A stretch of 50,570 nucleotides of DNA from Stenotrophomonas chelatiphaga. Lineage in GTDB: Bacteria > Pseudomonadota > Gammaproteobacteria > Xanthomonadales > Xanthomonadaceae. Positions 34,693 through 41,841 of the stretch are shown one piece after another. Positions within the stretch are counted from its first letter, which is position 1. Every line of letters begins with the position of its first letter. The notes below the pieces were generated by a model that saw only the letters and a list, made by a program, of their open reading frames with translations, did not search any database and was not told the DNA's origin. The stretch covers positions 1 through 50,570 of the forward strand of contig NZ_LDJK01000011.1 of the NCBI RefSeq assembly GCF_001431535.1, written 5' to 3'. The position numbers were made by a program, and so were the translations under genes.

Positions 34693-34963
34693 GGCAACCG
34701 TATTTTATTCTCCAGGCGACGAGTCAGCGTTTTTCACTTGGCTGAAAGCCATGACCTTTGTTCATTCGGTACGTGGGAGCGGCAGATGCCTAGATATTGT
34801 GATGAATCCCGCAGCCATGAACGAGTATGACCTGCGTGAACTTCTCGCCCTGTTCTACAGGTATGGGATAGATATGAAGCAGCTCAGCGTTTTTTCCGAT
34901 GGATCTCAGTTCGAGTTCCTTCGCGACAGGCGGGGATATTGGTACAAGCATATCTTCGAGTAG
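34661..34963 (+). CDS. Small cytoplasmic protein, immunity-like by context
   Basis: Protein of 100 residues without signal or membrane segment; acidic-aromatic, with DESAFFTWLKAMTFVHSV, YDLRELLALFYRYGIDMKQL and RRGYWYKHIFE. Its size and position in an array of short genes resemble cognate immunity proteins of polymorphic toxins, but I do not recognise a family. Lower GC than the left half of the window. Confidence 0.55.
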   Translation: MKDEKITLTAEATVFYSPGDESAFFTWLKAMTFVHSVRGSGRCLDIVMNPAAMNEYDLRELLALFYRYGIDMKQLSVFSDGSQFEFLRDRRGYWYKHIFE

Positions 34964-35087
34964 AGCAGCGCAACACTGGCGGGCGATAGAGGCCGTAAGC
35001 ACGGCCAAGGGACGCGACATACGCACCTAGGGGCGAGGGAACGCACGCAACTGGAGTGCACATGAATGACCGGACTGGAGAACACCA

Positions 35088-35432
35088 ATGCGTGATTTGC
35101 ACGATCACCGCATCACGGGGCTGCACTTGAACGAATCAAGTAACACGCTGACAGTGAGCCTGACCGACGCTGAAGGCCAGCGGGGTGCTGACCTCGTGCT
35201 GGTGAACATTGTCGACCTGTATGTGGACGGCTTCTCTCTACAGAACATCATCCTCGACGCATCCGTTTTCCATGAAAAGAGCACGTCATTTGAGTATCAG
35301 CGCGCCTGCCAGCTCCTTGACATCGACAGCGCAAATGCTTCAACTTTTGCAGATTCCAGGACGGTGATCCTGATTCAGGTATCGGCAGGAGCCGAGATTG
35401 CGTGCCTTGCCAGCGGCCGTATTGCTATCTAA
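35088..35432 (+). CDS. Small cytoplasmic protein of unknown function
   Basis: Protein of 114 residues, no membrane segment. ATG 35088 follows GGAG by seven bases. The sequence alternates strand-like and acidic stretches (LHLNESSNTLTVSLTDAEGQ, ADLVLVNIVDLYVDGFSLQ, SSRTVILIQV-like SRTVILIQVSAG), as in small immunity proteins. No family recognised. Confidence 0.55.
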   Translation: MRDLHDHRITGLHLNESSNTLTVSLTDAEGQRGADLVLVNIVDLYVDGFSLQNIILDASVFHEKSTSFEYQRACQLLDIDSANASTFADSRTVILIQVSAGAEIACLASGRIAI

Positions 35433-35459
35433 TTGGAGCCCTAGAGCAATGCCTACCAT

Positions 35460-35741
35460 ATGATCAGGAGACGCTTTCTAAAAATTGTATTTTGGATGGC
35501 AATAGTTGGAATGAGCTTACTTCCCATCAACGTCGCTCTCAGCTTTGCTTACAAATTGGCTTACGACGTTCCTCTGGTGGCCGAAGACGCCATGGGCATT
35601 GCTGCCGCGCTGTTTGGGCTCGTAGCGGCTACTACCATCTACCGCACCTTTTTTGGCCAAGTGATCTTGAGAGGCCACCCTGCACGCGCTCCCCAGCTTG
35701 ACGGCCAGCGGCCGTCACTACCGGGCTCATCAACTTGCTGA
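35460..35741 (+). CDS. Small membrane protein with SMAG-derived C-terminus
   Basis: Protein of 93 residues with two membrane helices (FWMAIVGMSLLPINVALSFAY and AMGIAAALFGLVAATTIYRTFF). The last 16 or so residues, including QLDGQRPSLPG, are encoded by a SMAG repeat at 35699-35721, so the original C-terminus was probably lost. A five-codon ORF ATG-CCT-ACC-ATA-TGA at 35449-35463 with TTGGAG upstream overlaps its ATG. Confidence 0.55.
   Translation: MIRRRFLKIVFWMAIVGMSLLPINVALSFAYKLAYDVPLVAEDAMGIAAALFGLVAATTIYRTFFGQVILRGHPARAPQLDGQRPSLPGSSTC
35699..35721 (-). repeat. SMAG repeat inside a coding region
   Basis: TGACGGCC-AGC-GGCCGTCA followed by CTAC (35718-35721), head on the minus strand. It lies inside the 3' end of the membrane gene at 35460. 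Confidence 0.85.
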
Positions 35742-35774
35742 CGATAGGGCCGCAGCGGCAACCAATGATCTCTG

Positions 35775-35921
35775 ATGCACCTTGAGGAAACCCACTCGAT
35801 CTCTTTGCCCACTTGGCATCCAGTGATGACTGCCCAGGAGCTGATCGAAGCAATAGGCCTGGAAGCGCAAGCCGTACATAGCGTCAGCGCAAGACGGGTG
35901 ACTCCAGAGTTCTATCCGTAG
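35775..35921 (+). pseudogene. Internally deleted DUF4279 gene
   Basis: A 48-residue reading frame with the start of a DUF4279 protein (HSISLPTWHPVMTAQELI, IGLEAQAVHSVSARR) whose residues 8-41 match SISLRTWHPAMSADALIQ and SVGSRRANP of the intact gene at 36920. It then ends in EFYP, matching the VEVYP end of the intact protein, and the bases after the stop also match those after the intact stop. A large central part is missing. It may be a dead gene or a small product. Confidence 0.75.
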
Positions 35922-35967
35922 GTGGCTGGATCGACAGCTTCAACTTCACACAGCCCCAGACCTGCAC

Positions 35968-36183
35968 ATGAAGGTGATAGCAGTGAATAAGAACAGCATT
36001 CATCTCGTAAACGCGATGGTGACTTTCGCAATCTTCGCCGTATGCGCCGCAGTGATGGCCGTCAAGGTTGTGGAAGGAGAGGAACTGTTCTTCCGGCACT
36101 ACTTACTAGGCTATCTGGGCTTCTTTTCCCTTCTTCTCTCGGTTCTCTCTCTGGTTAACTTTCTCAATAGGCGTGGGGGCTAG
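35968..36183 (+). CDS. Two-helix small membrane protein
   Basis: Protein of 71 residues with two membrane helices (LVNAMVTFAIFAVCAAVMA and YLLGYLGFFSLLLSVLSLVN). ATG 35968 lies in an AT-richer stretch; no strong ribosome site. Family unknown; an immunity role is possible by context. Confidence 0.5.
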   Translation: MKVIAVNKNSIHLVNAMVTFAIFAVCAAVMAVKVVEGEELFFRHYLLGYLGFFSLLLSVLSLVNFLNRRGG

Positions 36184-36289
36184 ACCACCATGGTGCAGCG
36201 CCCAGCGGTGCACGCAGCATGACCGTTAGCTGCCAGTCGACCGCCAGATGCAATTACTCCTGCAGTGTTGTCGGTGAGGATATCTGCCA

Positions 36290-36625
36290 ATGAGTTCGCT
36301 TTTCAAAACCACCTGCCCGTCGTGCGGAACACGTAAGCAGCGGTTCGGCGTATTGTTGGCGATCAATCGATCCCAGGTCACGAGTTGCTCGGCCTGCGGT
36401 GAGAAAATTGTTTCGGAAGTGTACTACGGGAGATACGTTTTACTCATAGTTTACGTCCACATTTCAGTTGCCGTCTTAGGCGTTCCGATAGTTCTAGGTA
36501 CAGTCGCGAAGGACTGGCTTGTCGTCGCATTCTCACTGGCAGCTTTCCTTTCGCTATGCTGGCCGGTTGCCGCTCACCTGCATGCGAACTATTCAGAGAT
36601 CAGATGCGGCGATTCACGCAGTTGA
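36290..36625 (+). CDS. Zinc-ribbon membrane protein
   Basis: Protein of 111 residues. The N-terminus has a Cys4 zinc ribbon, TTCPSCGTRKQ and TSCSACGEKI, followed by two membrane helices (VLLIVYVHISVAVLGVPIVLG and LVVAFSLAAFLSLCWPVAA). A membrane-anchored zinc-ribbon protein of unknown function. ATG 36290. Low GC compared with the left half. Confidence 0.6.
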   Translation: MSSLFKTTCPSCGTRKQRFGVLLAINRSQVTSCSACGEKIVSEVYYGRYVLLIVYVHISVAVLGVPIVLGTVAKDWLVVAFSLAAFLSLCWPVAAHLHANYSEIRCGDSRS

Positions 36626-36643
36626 TCCATCAAGGATCAATGA

Positions 36644-36923
36644 GGGCCCCTCTATGGTGAGGGTGAGGTGTACAAGCTGCTGAACGGGCGCCGGAGGGAT
36701 CAGTGACGACCAACGGTCGTCACCCACCCGTTGTGACCGTTGATACCGGGTGCGCAACGGCAACGTGATCAACATCCGCAACGACCATCTGGGGCGGCCC
36801 ATTCGCGCTGGTGCTAGGACTTGGACTGGGATTGACCCGGATGGGAGTGTCTGGACCGGCGGCATTGGTGGAGAAGACGAAAATCACGGCCACTATGGCC
36901 CTTACTTACCGGGTGGACGATGA
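36644..36923 (+). pseudogene. Tail of a polymorphic-toxin-like protein, interrupted by a SMAG repeat
   Basis: Reading frames on both sides of the SMAG element at 36703 look like one protein: GPLYGEGEVYKLLNGR before it, and YRVRNGNVINIRND, then TWTGIDPDGSVWTGGIG, then EDENHGHYGPYLPGGR after it, ending TGA. This resembles C-terminal nuclease-type toxins of the type 17 group of polymorphic toxins. The stop (36921-36923) overlaps the ATG of the DUF4279 gene as ATGA, an arrangement expected for toxin then immunity gene. The toxin N-terminal part is absent. Confidence 0.6.
36703..36723. repeat. SMAG-type palindrome within toxin relic
   Basis: Perfect arms GTGACGACC and GGTCGTCAC around AAC. It sits in the middle of the toxin-like reading frame and introduces a stop. 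Confidence 0.8.
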
Positions 36924-37324
36924 ATAATGAATCTTTCTCAATTTCTCTACGTACATGGCATCCCGCCATGTCCGCCGACGCCCTTATTCAGAAAATTGGA
37001 TTGCAGCCGGAAATAGCTTGCAGCGTAGGATCAAGGAGAGCGAATCCATCAGGAGAGCTTCTCGACGGATTCTATCCAACAAGCTATTGCTGTTTTGACA
37101 TGGTAAGGGAGGGCTTCGGCGATTTCACGGAAGCACTCGCGCCGCTACTCGATCAGCTGGATGGGAAAGAGGACGCATTCCGCCAGATCGCTAGTACAGG
37201 CGGACGCAGCGAACTCTACGTGGGTGTTTTTGTTGAAGGATCAAGCGGTTTCACGCTCACAGGGGCCGATATTAAGCGTCTGGCCGAGCTGTCACTTGAG
37301 CTGTCCGTTGAAGTCTACCCGTAG
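36920..37324 (+). CDS. DUF4279 immunity-type protein
   Basis: Cytoplasmic protein of 134 residues of the DUF4279 family: FSISLRTWHPAMSADALIQ, SVGSRRANPSG, LLDGFYPTSYCCF, and a C-terminal part with GGRSELYVGVFVEGSSGFTL and LAELSLELSVEVYP. DUF4279 proteins are often immunity partners of polymorphic toxins. Its ATG overlaps the stop of a toxin-like relic, and a deleted paralogue lies 1 kb upstream. It presumably once neutralised the upstream toxin. Confidence 0.85.
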   Translation: MNNESFSISLRTWHPAMSADALIQKIGLQPEIACSVGSRRANPSGELLDGFYPTSYCCFDMVREGFGDFTEALAPLLDQLDGKEDAFRQIASTGGRSELYVGVFVEGSSGFTLTGADIKRLAELSLELSVEVYP

Positions 37325-37343
37325 CTGGCTTTCTTTTTCGGAC

Positions 37344-37357
37344 ACTTCGCGCGAAGT
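37344..37357. promoter_or_regulatory. 14-bp perfect palindrome
   Basis: ACTTCGCGCGAAGT, 20 bases past the DUF4279 stop. It could help end the transcript or be an operator; nothing more can be said. Confidence 0.35.
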
Positions 37358-37393
37358 ATGATGCGGCCGTTGCCGTTGTGGGATCCGGAATAA

Positions 37394-37414
37394 GTGACGA
37401 CCAACGGTCGTCAC
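37394..37414. repeat. SMAG-type palindrome
   Basis: Perfect arms GTGACGACC and GGTCGTCAC around AAC, the same as at 36703. It pairs with the canonical copy 33 bases downstream. Confidence 0.82.
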
Positions 37415-37446
37415 CCACCCCTCTTCGAGCATCACGCGCGGAAGCC

Positions 37447-37469
37447 TGACGGCCAACGGCCGTCACTAC
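37447..37469 (-). repeat. SMAG repeat, opposite orientation
   Basis: TGACGGCC-AAC-GGCCGTCA followed by CTAC (37466-37469), four bases past the YncE-like gene's stop on the minus strand. Confidence 0.85.
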
Positions 37470-37473
37470 CGGG

Positions 37474-38634
37474 TTACAGGGCGATGCGCGCTACGCTTTC
37501 CTGCGCGCCTTTTTCTTCCTTGTCGCCGTTCTTGATGCTTACGTACAGCACGTTGTTCCTGGCATCCAGTGCCAGGCTGTTCGGGTGCGTGGGCACCGAC
37601 CACTCGCCGATCTTCTGGTAGCTGTCACTGTCGTAGCCGGTCACGGTGCCGGCTTCGCGGTTGGTCACGTACAGGCGCTTGCGCGGTGCGTCCAGCAGGA
37701 TGCCCAGGGTGCCGGCGTCGGCCGGGATGCTGGCCAGTTCCTTGCCGGTGCTGCGGTCCAGTACCAGCACGCGCTTGCCGGGGTGCGTGGACGCGAAGCC
37801 TTCGATGCTGCTGCCCTGGTACTTGCGGATCATCTCCGATCCCTGGTCGGTGATGAAAAGGCGCGGGCCAGCCGGATCCAGTGCGATGTTCATCGGCTGC
37901 TCGGCGGTGACCTTGTAGCGCTGTTCCACCTTGCCGGTATCGGTGCCCACCACTACCACTTCGCCGAGCAGGTTGCTGGTGTAAACGCGCTTGCTGGCCG
38001 CGTCCAGCGCCAGGCCCGGGGCCTTTGCATTGCCCAGGCCGGGAATGGTATCCAGCAGCTTCAACGACTGCGTATCCACCGCGAACAACACGCTGCCCTC
38101 GCCGGAGTGCCCGGTGACGTACAGGCGATGGTTGGCGCCGTCCACCACGAGCTCGCGCAGGTCATGGGTGTAGCTGGCCTTGCCGTCCTTGCCGACCTTC
38201 TTTTCCATCAGCTGCACGATGCCGATCGCCTTGCCCTGCGCGGTGTCGACCACCGTCACCGACGTGTCCACGGTGTTGCCCACATACAGGCGGTCGTTGG
38301 CATCGTCCAGCACCACGCCGAAGCCCTTGCGCTCGAGCGGGATGGTGGCCTGCACGGCCAGCGTGTCCGGCTCCAGCTTCAGCACCTGGGCCGGGCCGGC
38401 GCCATCACCAAAGCCACCGGAGGAGGCCACATACACCGCGTTCTGCCTGGCGCTGTAGGCCAGCTCGTAGAGGCCCTGCGCCACGGCATTGCGCTGTACG
38501 GCGGCGGCACTGCTGGCGGTCGGCGTGGCGGCGTAGGCGGCGGGTGCGGCCATGCCGATGGCAATCGCCACGGCCAGAGCAGCGACGGTGCAGCGCCGGG
38601 CCATGCCCGGAGTCTTGGAGAAGGTCGAATTCAT
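37474..38634 (-). CDS. YncE-like exported beta-propeller protein
   Basis: Protein of 386 residues with a signal peptide (VAALAVAIAIGMAAPAAYAA) followed by seven-bladed propeller repeats of the YncE/YVTN type, each with variants of LYVGNTVDTSVTVVD and DPAGPRLFITD (also LDAPRKRLYVTNREAGTVTG). The E. coli homologue is a periplasmic DNA-binding propeller of unknown physiology; no catalytic site is visible. ATG 38634 begins the signal peptide; the frame to 38808 is not protein-like. It ends next to a SMAG repeat, and neighbouring DNA returns to high GC. Confidence 0.85.
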   Translation of the reverse strand: MNSTFSKTPGMARRCTVAALAVAIAIGMAAPAAYAATPTASSAAAVQRNAVAQGLYELAYSARQNAVYVASSGGFGDGAGPAQVLKLEPDTLAVQATIPLERKGFGVVLDDANDRLYVGNTVDTSVTVVDTAQGKAIGIVQLMEKKVGKDGKASYTHDLRELVVDGANHRLYVTGHSGEGSVLFAVDTQSLKLLDTIPGLGNAKAPGLALDAASKRVYTSNLLGEVVVVGTDTGKVEQRYKVTAEQPMNIALDPAGPRLFITDQGSEMIRKYQGSSIEGFASTHPGKRVLVLDRSTGKELASIPADAGTLGILLDAPRKRLYVTNREAGTVTGYDSDSYQKIGEWSVPTHPNSLALDARNNVLYVSIKNGDKEEKGAQESVARIAL

Positions 38635-38919
38635 TCCAGCGTCCTTGTGTGAGTCAGGAGAGATCCTTGGCTCGCGCGGCCGCGTATGCAGTGCAGAAAC
38701 ACCGAAGCGGCCGGCCACACGACGACGGCGTGGGCAGGCTGGCTGAGGATGACATGGTAACCCAGCTCCCTGCTCGCGGCATCCGCACAGCCGCTCGCGC
38801 AAGGCCAATGGCGACTGCGACGCTCCCCACCCGCTTCCGGCTCGCCAGACGATCAGTCAGGTTCCCGTCCATGCAGGGATGACCATAGTCCGACCGCCCA
38901 ACCTGAGCGGAGATTCTTC

Positions 38920-39720
38920 ATGGCTACACCATCGGTCAGTTCCTGCCTGCTGCTCGCCCCGATCCTGGTGGCTGGATTGAGTCCCATGACCTATGCGGCA
39001 AGCCCGCCTGGCACCGCCGAGGTAACCCTCGGCGCGCACGTCTACCGCTGGCCATTGATCGAGCTTGATGGACCCGACGGGCCGCCCCCACGCGGACCGG
39101 TGGAGTTGAGCCTGCTGGCACCCTCTATGACGCCGCGCACCGAAGGCATTCGCACGCGGGGCGAGTCAAGCATGCAGGCGATGCTGCACGATGTGCCCAT
39201 CACCATCGAATCACCCGAGGCCATCACGGTGAACGCGATGCTGGAACGCAAGCTGGTCAATGACGATCGCAGTGTGGTCGGATCGCTGGAGCGCCGTGAT
39301 CCTCGCGAGCGCCTGGAGCTGCGGGTGCAACAGCCCGAACAGTGGGGGCTTTCACCGTCCACCATCGATGAGCAGCTGATGGACGCTTATGCGCGCGACT
39401 ACCTTACCCGCTACGGAAAAGCGCTGCCGCGCTTGCCGGCCTTCGAGCCCGACTGGTACATCGCGCGTGCCGCCAATGGTCGGGTTGGCACGTTCATTTC
39501 CTGCGACCGAACGCGTACCGCCCTGCCAGTATCCGGCGGTCAGCCCGCTGGCGATCCTGCACCGAGCGATGCCGCCCAGCTCGCCAACTGCATCCACTAT
39601 TTCATCGATCCAGGCCGCAAGCTGTTCATCCAGATGAGCTACCAGCGGTCGTGGCTCAAAGATTGGAAGCACATGGAAGATGGGGTGCATGCACTGATCG
39701 AGCGGTATGAGGTGCGATAG
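38920..39720 (+). CDS. Exported protein of unknown function
   Basis: Protein of 266 residues with a signal peptide (SSCLLLAPILVAGLSPMTYAA). The mature part contains VTLGAHVYRWPLIELDGPDG, FEPDWYIARAANGRVGTFIS and NCIHYFIDPGRKLFIQMSY, and two Cys that may pair. ATG 38920 follows GGAG. No recognised family; it lies beside the first effector gene, convergent, with a gap of 33 bases. Confidence 0.65.
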   Translation: MATPSVSSCLLLAPILVAGLSPMTYAASPPGTAEVTLGAHVYRWPLIELDGPDGPPPRGPVELSLLAPSMTPRTEGIRTRGESSMQAMLHDVPITIESPEAITVNAMLERKLVNDDRSVVGSLERRDPRERLELRVQQPEQWGLSPSTIDEQLMDAYARDYLTRYGKALPRLPAFEPDWYIARAANGRVGTFISCDRTRTALPVSGGQPAGDPAPSDAAQLANCIHYFIDPGRKLFIQMSYQRSWLKDWKHMEDGVHALIERYEVR

Positions 39721-39753
39721 AACGCGTAGCGACAGCCGAAAGGCGCGGCCCGC

Positions 39754-40701
39754 TCACCCCATCCGCTGCACGGCCGCCTGCTGTTGCTGCACCTGGCTCT
39801 GTTCCTGCACGGCCACCTGCTGCTGCGAATGGCTGATCTGCTGCGCCTGCTCCATCGATTCACTTACCGGCGTCTGCGCAGCGACCGCCGTGGGCATGCT
39901 GGCACGCAGGTGGGCAGGATCTGATGGATCGCCCTGGACCACGAACACATTGGTGCCGGCGTGGCCCTGCTCATTGGCTTGGCTGAGCAGCACGTGGTCC
40001 ACGCGGGACAGGCCATTCTCCTTGGCCAGGCAGAACAGGCTGCCGCACATGCGCTCACTGGTTTCGTCCGCAGCGCGCCCGTGGGCAGCATCCAGAGACG
40101 CCACGCTGCGGTTCACCTGGTCCATCATTGCGCGGTCATTGTCGGACAGCAGGAACTGCTTCCAGTTGCGTTCGGGCATCGGGTTGCGCTCGACCTTGTT
40201 CAGATCGCTCTCCGGGAACGGCGCCTTGATGCTTTCGATGGCGGGGATGTTGTTCAAGGGCTTCAGTGCGCCCTCGTGTCGCTCGATCGGGATCGGCCCG
40301 ACCTGCATGTGCAGTCCGGCATGGTTCAACGCACCCCAGGTGAAATCGGTGCAGCCGTTGGAGAAGGCGTCGTATTTCGGGTCGAAGCCGAAGCGGGTAG
40401 GCGCCCTGCCAAACGCCTGAAGCTTCTCGTACTGCTCCTGCGTGATCTCGATGGTGCGTGCGTAATAAGGATCTGCGTAGCTCGCCACGTCGTCAGGAGA
40501 GACCTTCCCGAGGTAACCGTCCGGCGTACGGAGACCCGGCTGCCAGCCCATGCTGCGAGCCTCTTCGCCGTGGGACACCTCAAGGTACATGTGGCCCGTC
40601 AACGACGTCTCGCGCGGCGCATCCGGACGCTCGGGATTAATCAGCGGCGTACCGGGCGCGGCAGCGTAGATGGTTACGGTGTAGCGATCGCTCTGGTCCA
40701 T
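39754..40701 (-). CDS. Xanthomonadales T4SS effector with XVIPCD (copy 1)
   Basis: Protein of 315 residues with a C-terminal XVIPCD, the VirD4-docking secretion signal of Xanthomonadales T4SS effectors: GLSRVDHVLLSQANEQGHAG, TNVFVVQGDPSDPAHLRASM, and a Gln-rich tail (QQQVAVQEQSQVQQQQ). The N-terminal half is the likely toxin, with LTGHMYLEVSHG (H37) and SNGCTDFTWGALNHAGL (C117). This His/Cys layout resembles permuted NlpC/P60 or LRAT-type papain-fold enzymes, so a hydrolase of peptide or acyl bonds is likely, but this is inference. It starts three bases after the immunity lipoprotein gene. It should be delivered to rival bacteria through a T4SS not in this window. Confidence 0.85.
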   Translation of the reverse strand: MDQSDRYTVTIYAAAPGTPLINPERPDAPRETSLTGHMYLEVSHGEEARSMGWQPGLRTPDGYLGKVSPDDVASYADPYYARTIEITQEQYEKLQAFGRAPTRFGFDPKYDAFSNGCTDFTWGALNHAGLHMQVGPIPIERHEGALKPLNNIPAIESIKAPFPESDLNKVERNPMPERNWKQFLLSDNDRAMMDQVNRSVASLDAAHGRAADETSERMCGSLFCLAKENGLSRVDHVLLSQANEQGHAGTNVFVVQGDPSDPAHLRASMPTAVAAQTPVSESMEQAQQISHSQQQVAVQEQSQVQQQQAAVQRMG

Positions 40702-40704
40702 TAC

Positions 40705-41349
40705 TCACTTCGCTCTTGCGTTGTAGCCGATGATCAACTCGGCAGGTTTCCCCTGCAACAGGGGTCTCGGCTCCAGAAGTTCCACGCGCAGGTGATACCT
40801 GCCGGGTGCGGGCGCCGAAGCACGGGCAAACGAAAGGACGTCAGATAGCATCCCCTCGCGCTCCAAACCCGCCTCGTACAGCATCGTCCCGTCCAGACCC
40901 GCCGCCCTGACACCGGGCGTGAATCCGTCTTCGCCAATGGCGATGCGCTCCCGCAGATCAGGCCCAATACGCAGCAGTGGAACATCATTCCTCTGCTCAC
41001 CCTCGATACGCTGAAGATGGACCCGAGCCGGCAGACCGCCGCGGACGATCAGGTCAGAGTAGGCAATGAAGGATTTCACCTCCGTTCCCTCGATTCGTAC
41101 CCCGATAATCAGCGACGACCACGCCAGTTCCCCCGGCGGCGGCAGATCAAACTCCAGATCCGCGATCACACCCGGCTTGTCCAGCGCCACGGGCCGCGTC
41201 AGCGGCACCTGCGTGCGTGCGGCGGCCTGCGCGGCATCAAGCGGCGCCACATCAGGTGCATCGGGCGCTGATCCACTGCAGGCAGCAAGGGCGGCCAGTG
41301 CGACAAAGAGCGCCGTAGTTCGAAGGCGGCCTGGTGCCGATGTCAGCAT
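40705..41349 (-). CDS. Lipoprotein immunity candidate for effector copy 1
   Basis: Protein of 214 residues with a lipobox (FVALAALAACSGS), so an envelope lipoprotein facing the periplasm, where the effector would act. The first mature section is almost identical to copy 2 (VAPLDAAQAAARTQVPLTRP, ALDKPGVIADLEFDLPPPG), while the rest diverges (RYHLRVELLEPRPLLQG at the end). It directly precedes the effector gene, the order of T4SS immunity-effector pairs. It probably binds and blocks the co-encoded effector. Confidence 0.78.
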   Translation of the reverse strand: MLTSAPGRLRTTALFVALAALAACSGSAPDAPDVAPLDAAQAAARTQVPLTRPVALDKPGVIADLEFDLPPPGELAWSSLIIGVRIEGTEVKSFIAYSDLIVRGGLPARVHLQRIEGEQRNDVPLLRIGPDLRERIAIGEDGFTPGVRAAGLDGTMLYEAGLEREGMLSDVLSFARASAPAPGRYHLRVELLEPRPLLQGKPAELIIGYNARAK

Positions 41350-41410
41350 GATGCATACCTATACGTGGTGTGCCGTCGCTGTAGGACGGGCGGGGTAGGT
41401 GTCCTGTCTT

Positions 41411-41450
41411 GCCGAGCATAAGGGAAGCGACTCAGCGGAGGGTGATGAGC
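41411..41450 (-). promoter_or_regulatory. Duplicated upstream region of immunity-effector operon 1
   Basis: GCCGAGCATAAGGGAAG is identical to 43501-43517 upstream of operon 2, with further similarity to about 41450. Read on the minus strand this is CTTCCCTTATGCTCGGC, where TTATGCT could be a -10. Retained similarity in otherwise diverged upstream DNA suggests a promoter. Confidence 0.5.
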
Positions 41451-41542
41451 GTCGCGCTTCATGCCACAGCGCTGAGGCGCAGCCGTGATGAAAGTCGATT
41501 CATGGCTTACATTAGGCCCATCAGTTCCCTTGGAGATACGCC

Positions 41543-41767
41543 TTGGCTTCCGGAAACCGCCGAACATCACCGGCTGGATTGTTCGCCGTCCTGATCATCT
41601 CGATGATCGCGGTCGGTATCGGTGCCACGTGGGCCTCTCGCGCTCCCCAGCTCCAACCGTACGCGCCGTACCTATACGGCCTACTGATCCTGCTGACGTT
41701 GGCCGCGCTGGTGTGCGTCCCATGGGTCTCCGGGCGCTTCAGCAAGACCGGCAAGGGCGAAAAATAG
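41543..41767 (+). CDS. Two-helix small membrane protein
   Basis: Protein of 74 residues with two helices (GLFAVLIISMIAVGIGATWA and YLYGLLILLTLAALVCVPWV) and a basic C-terminus. The start is probably TTG 41543, with GGAG eight bases upstream; no in-frame ATG is available. It is convergent with effector copy 2. Function unknown; another membrane protein sits in the same relative place beside operon 2. Confidence 0.55.
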   Translation: MASGNRRTSPAGLFAVLIISMIAVGIGATWASRAPQLQPYAPYLYGLLILLTLAALVCVPWVSGRFSKTGKGEK

Positions 41768-41841
41768 AGCTATCGGAACTGGCTTCTGCAGGGCTGTCCC
41801 CGACAGGGCAAACGTTGTCGCTTCCAGTTGGCTCTACAGGA
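41768..41841. terminator. Hairpin-rich convergent gap
   Basis: CTGTC-CCC-GACAG and a longer weak inverted repeat (GGAACTGG with CCAGTTGG) lie between convergent genes. This could form a bidirectional terminator; no T-tract is clear. Confidence 0.35.

Noticed and set aside
5482..37469. SMAG palindromes considered as a CRISPR array
   Set aside because: They are scattered over 32 kb, differ in sequence, and are not separated by regular spacers; no cas genes are present.
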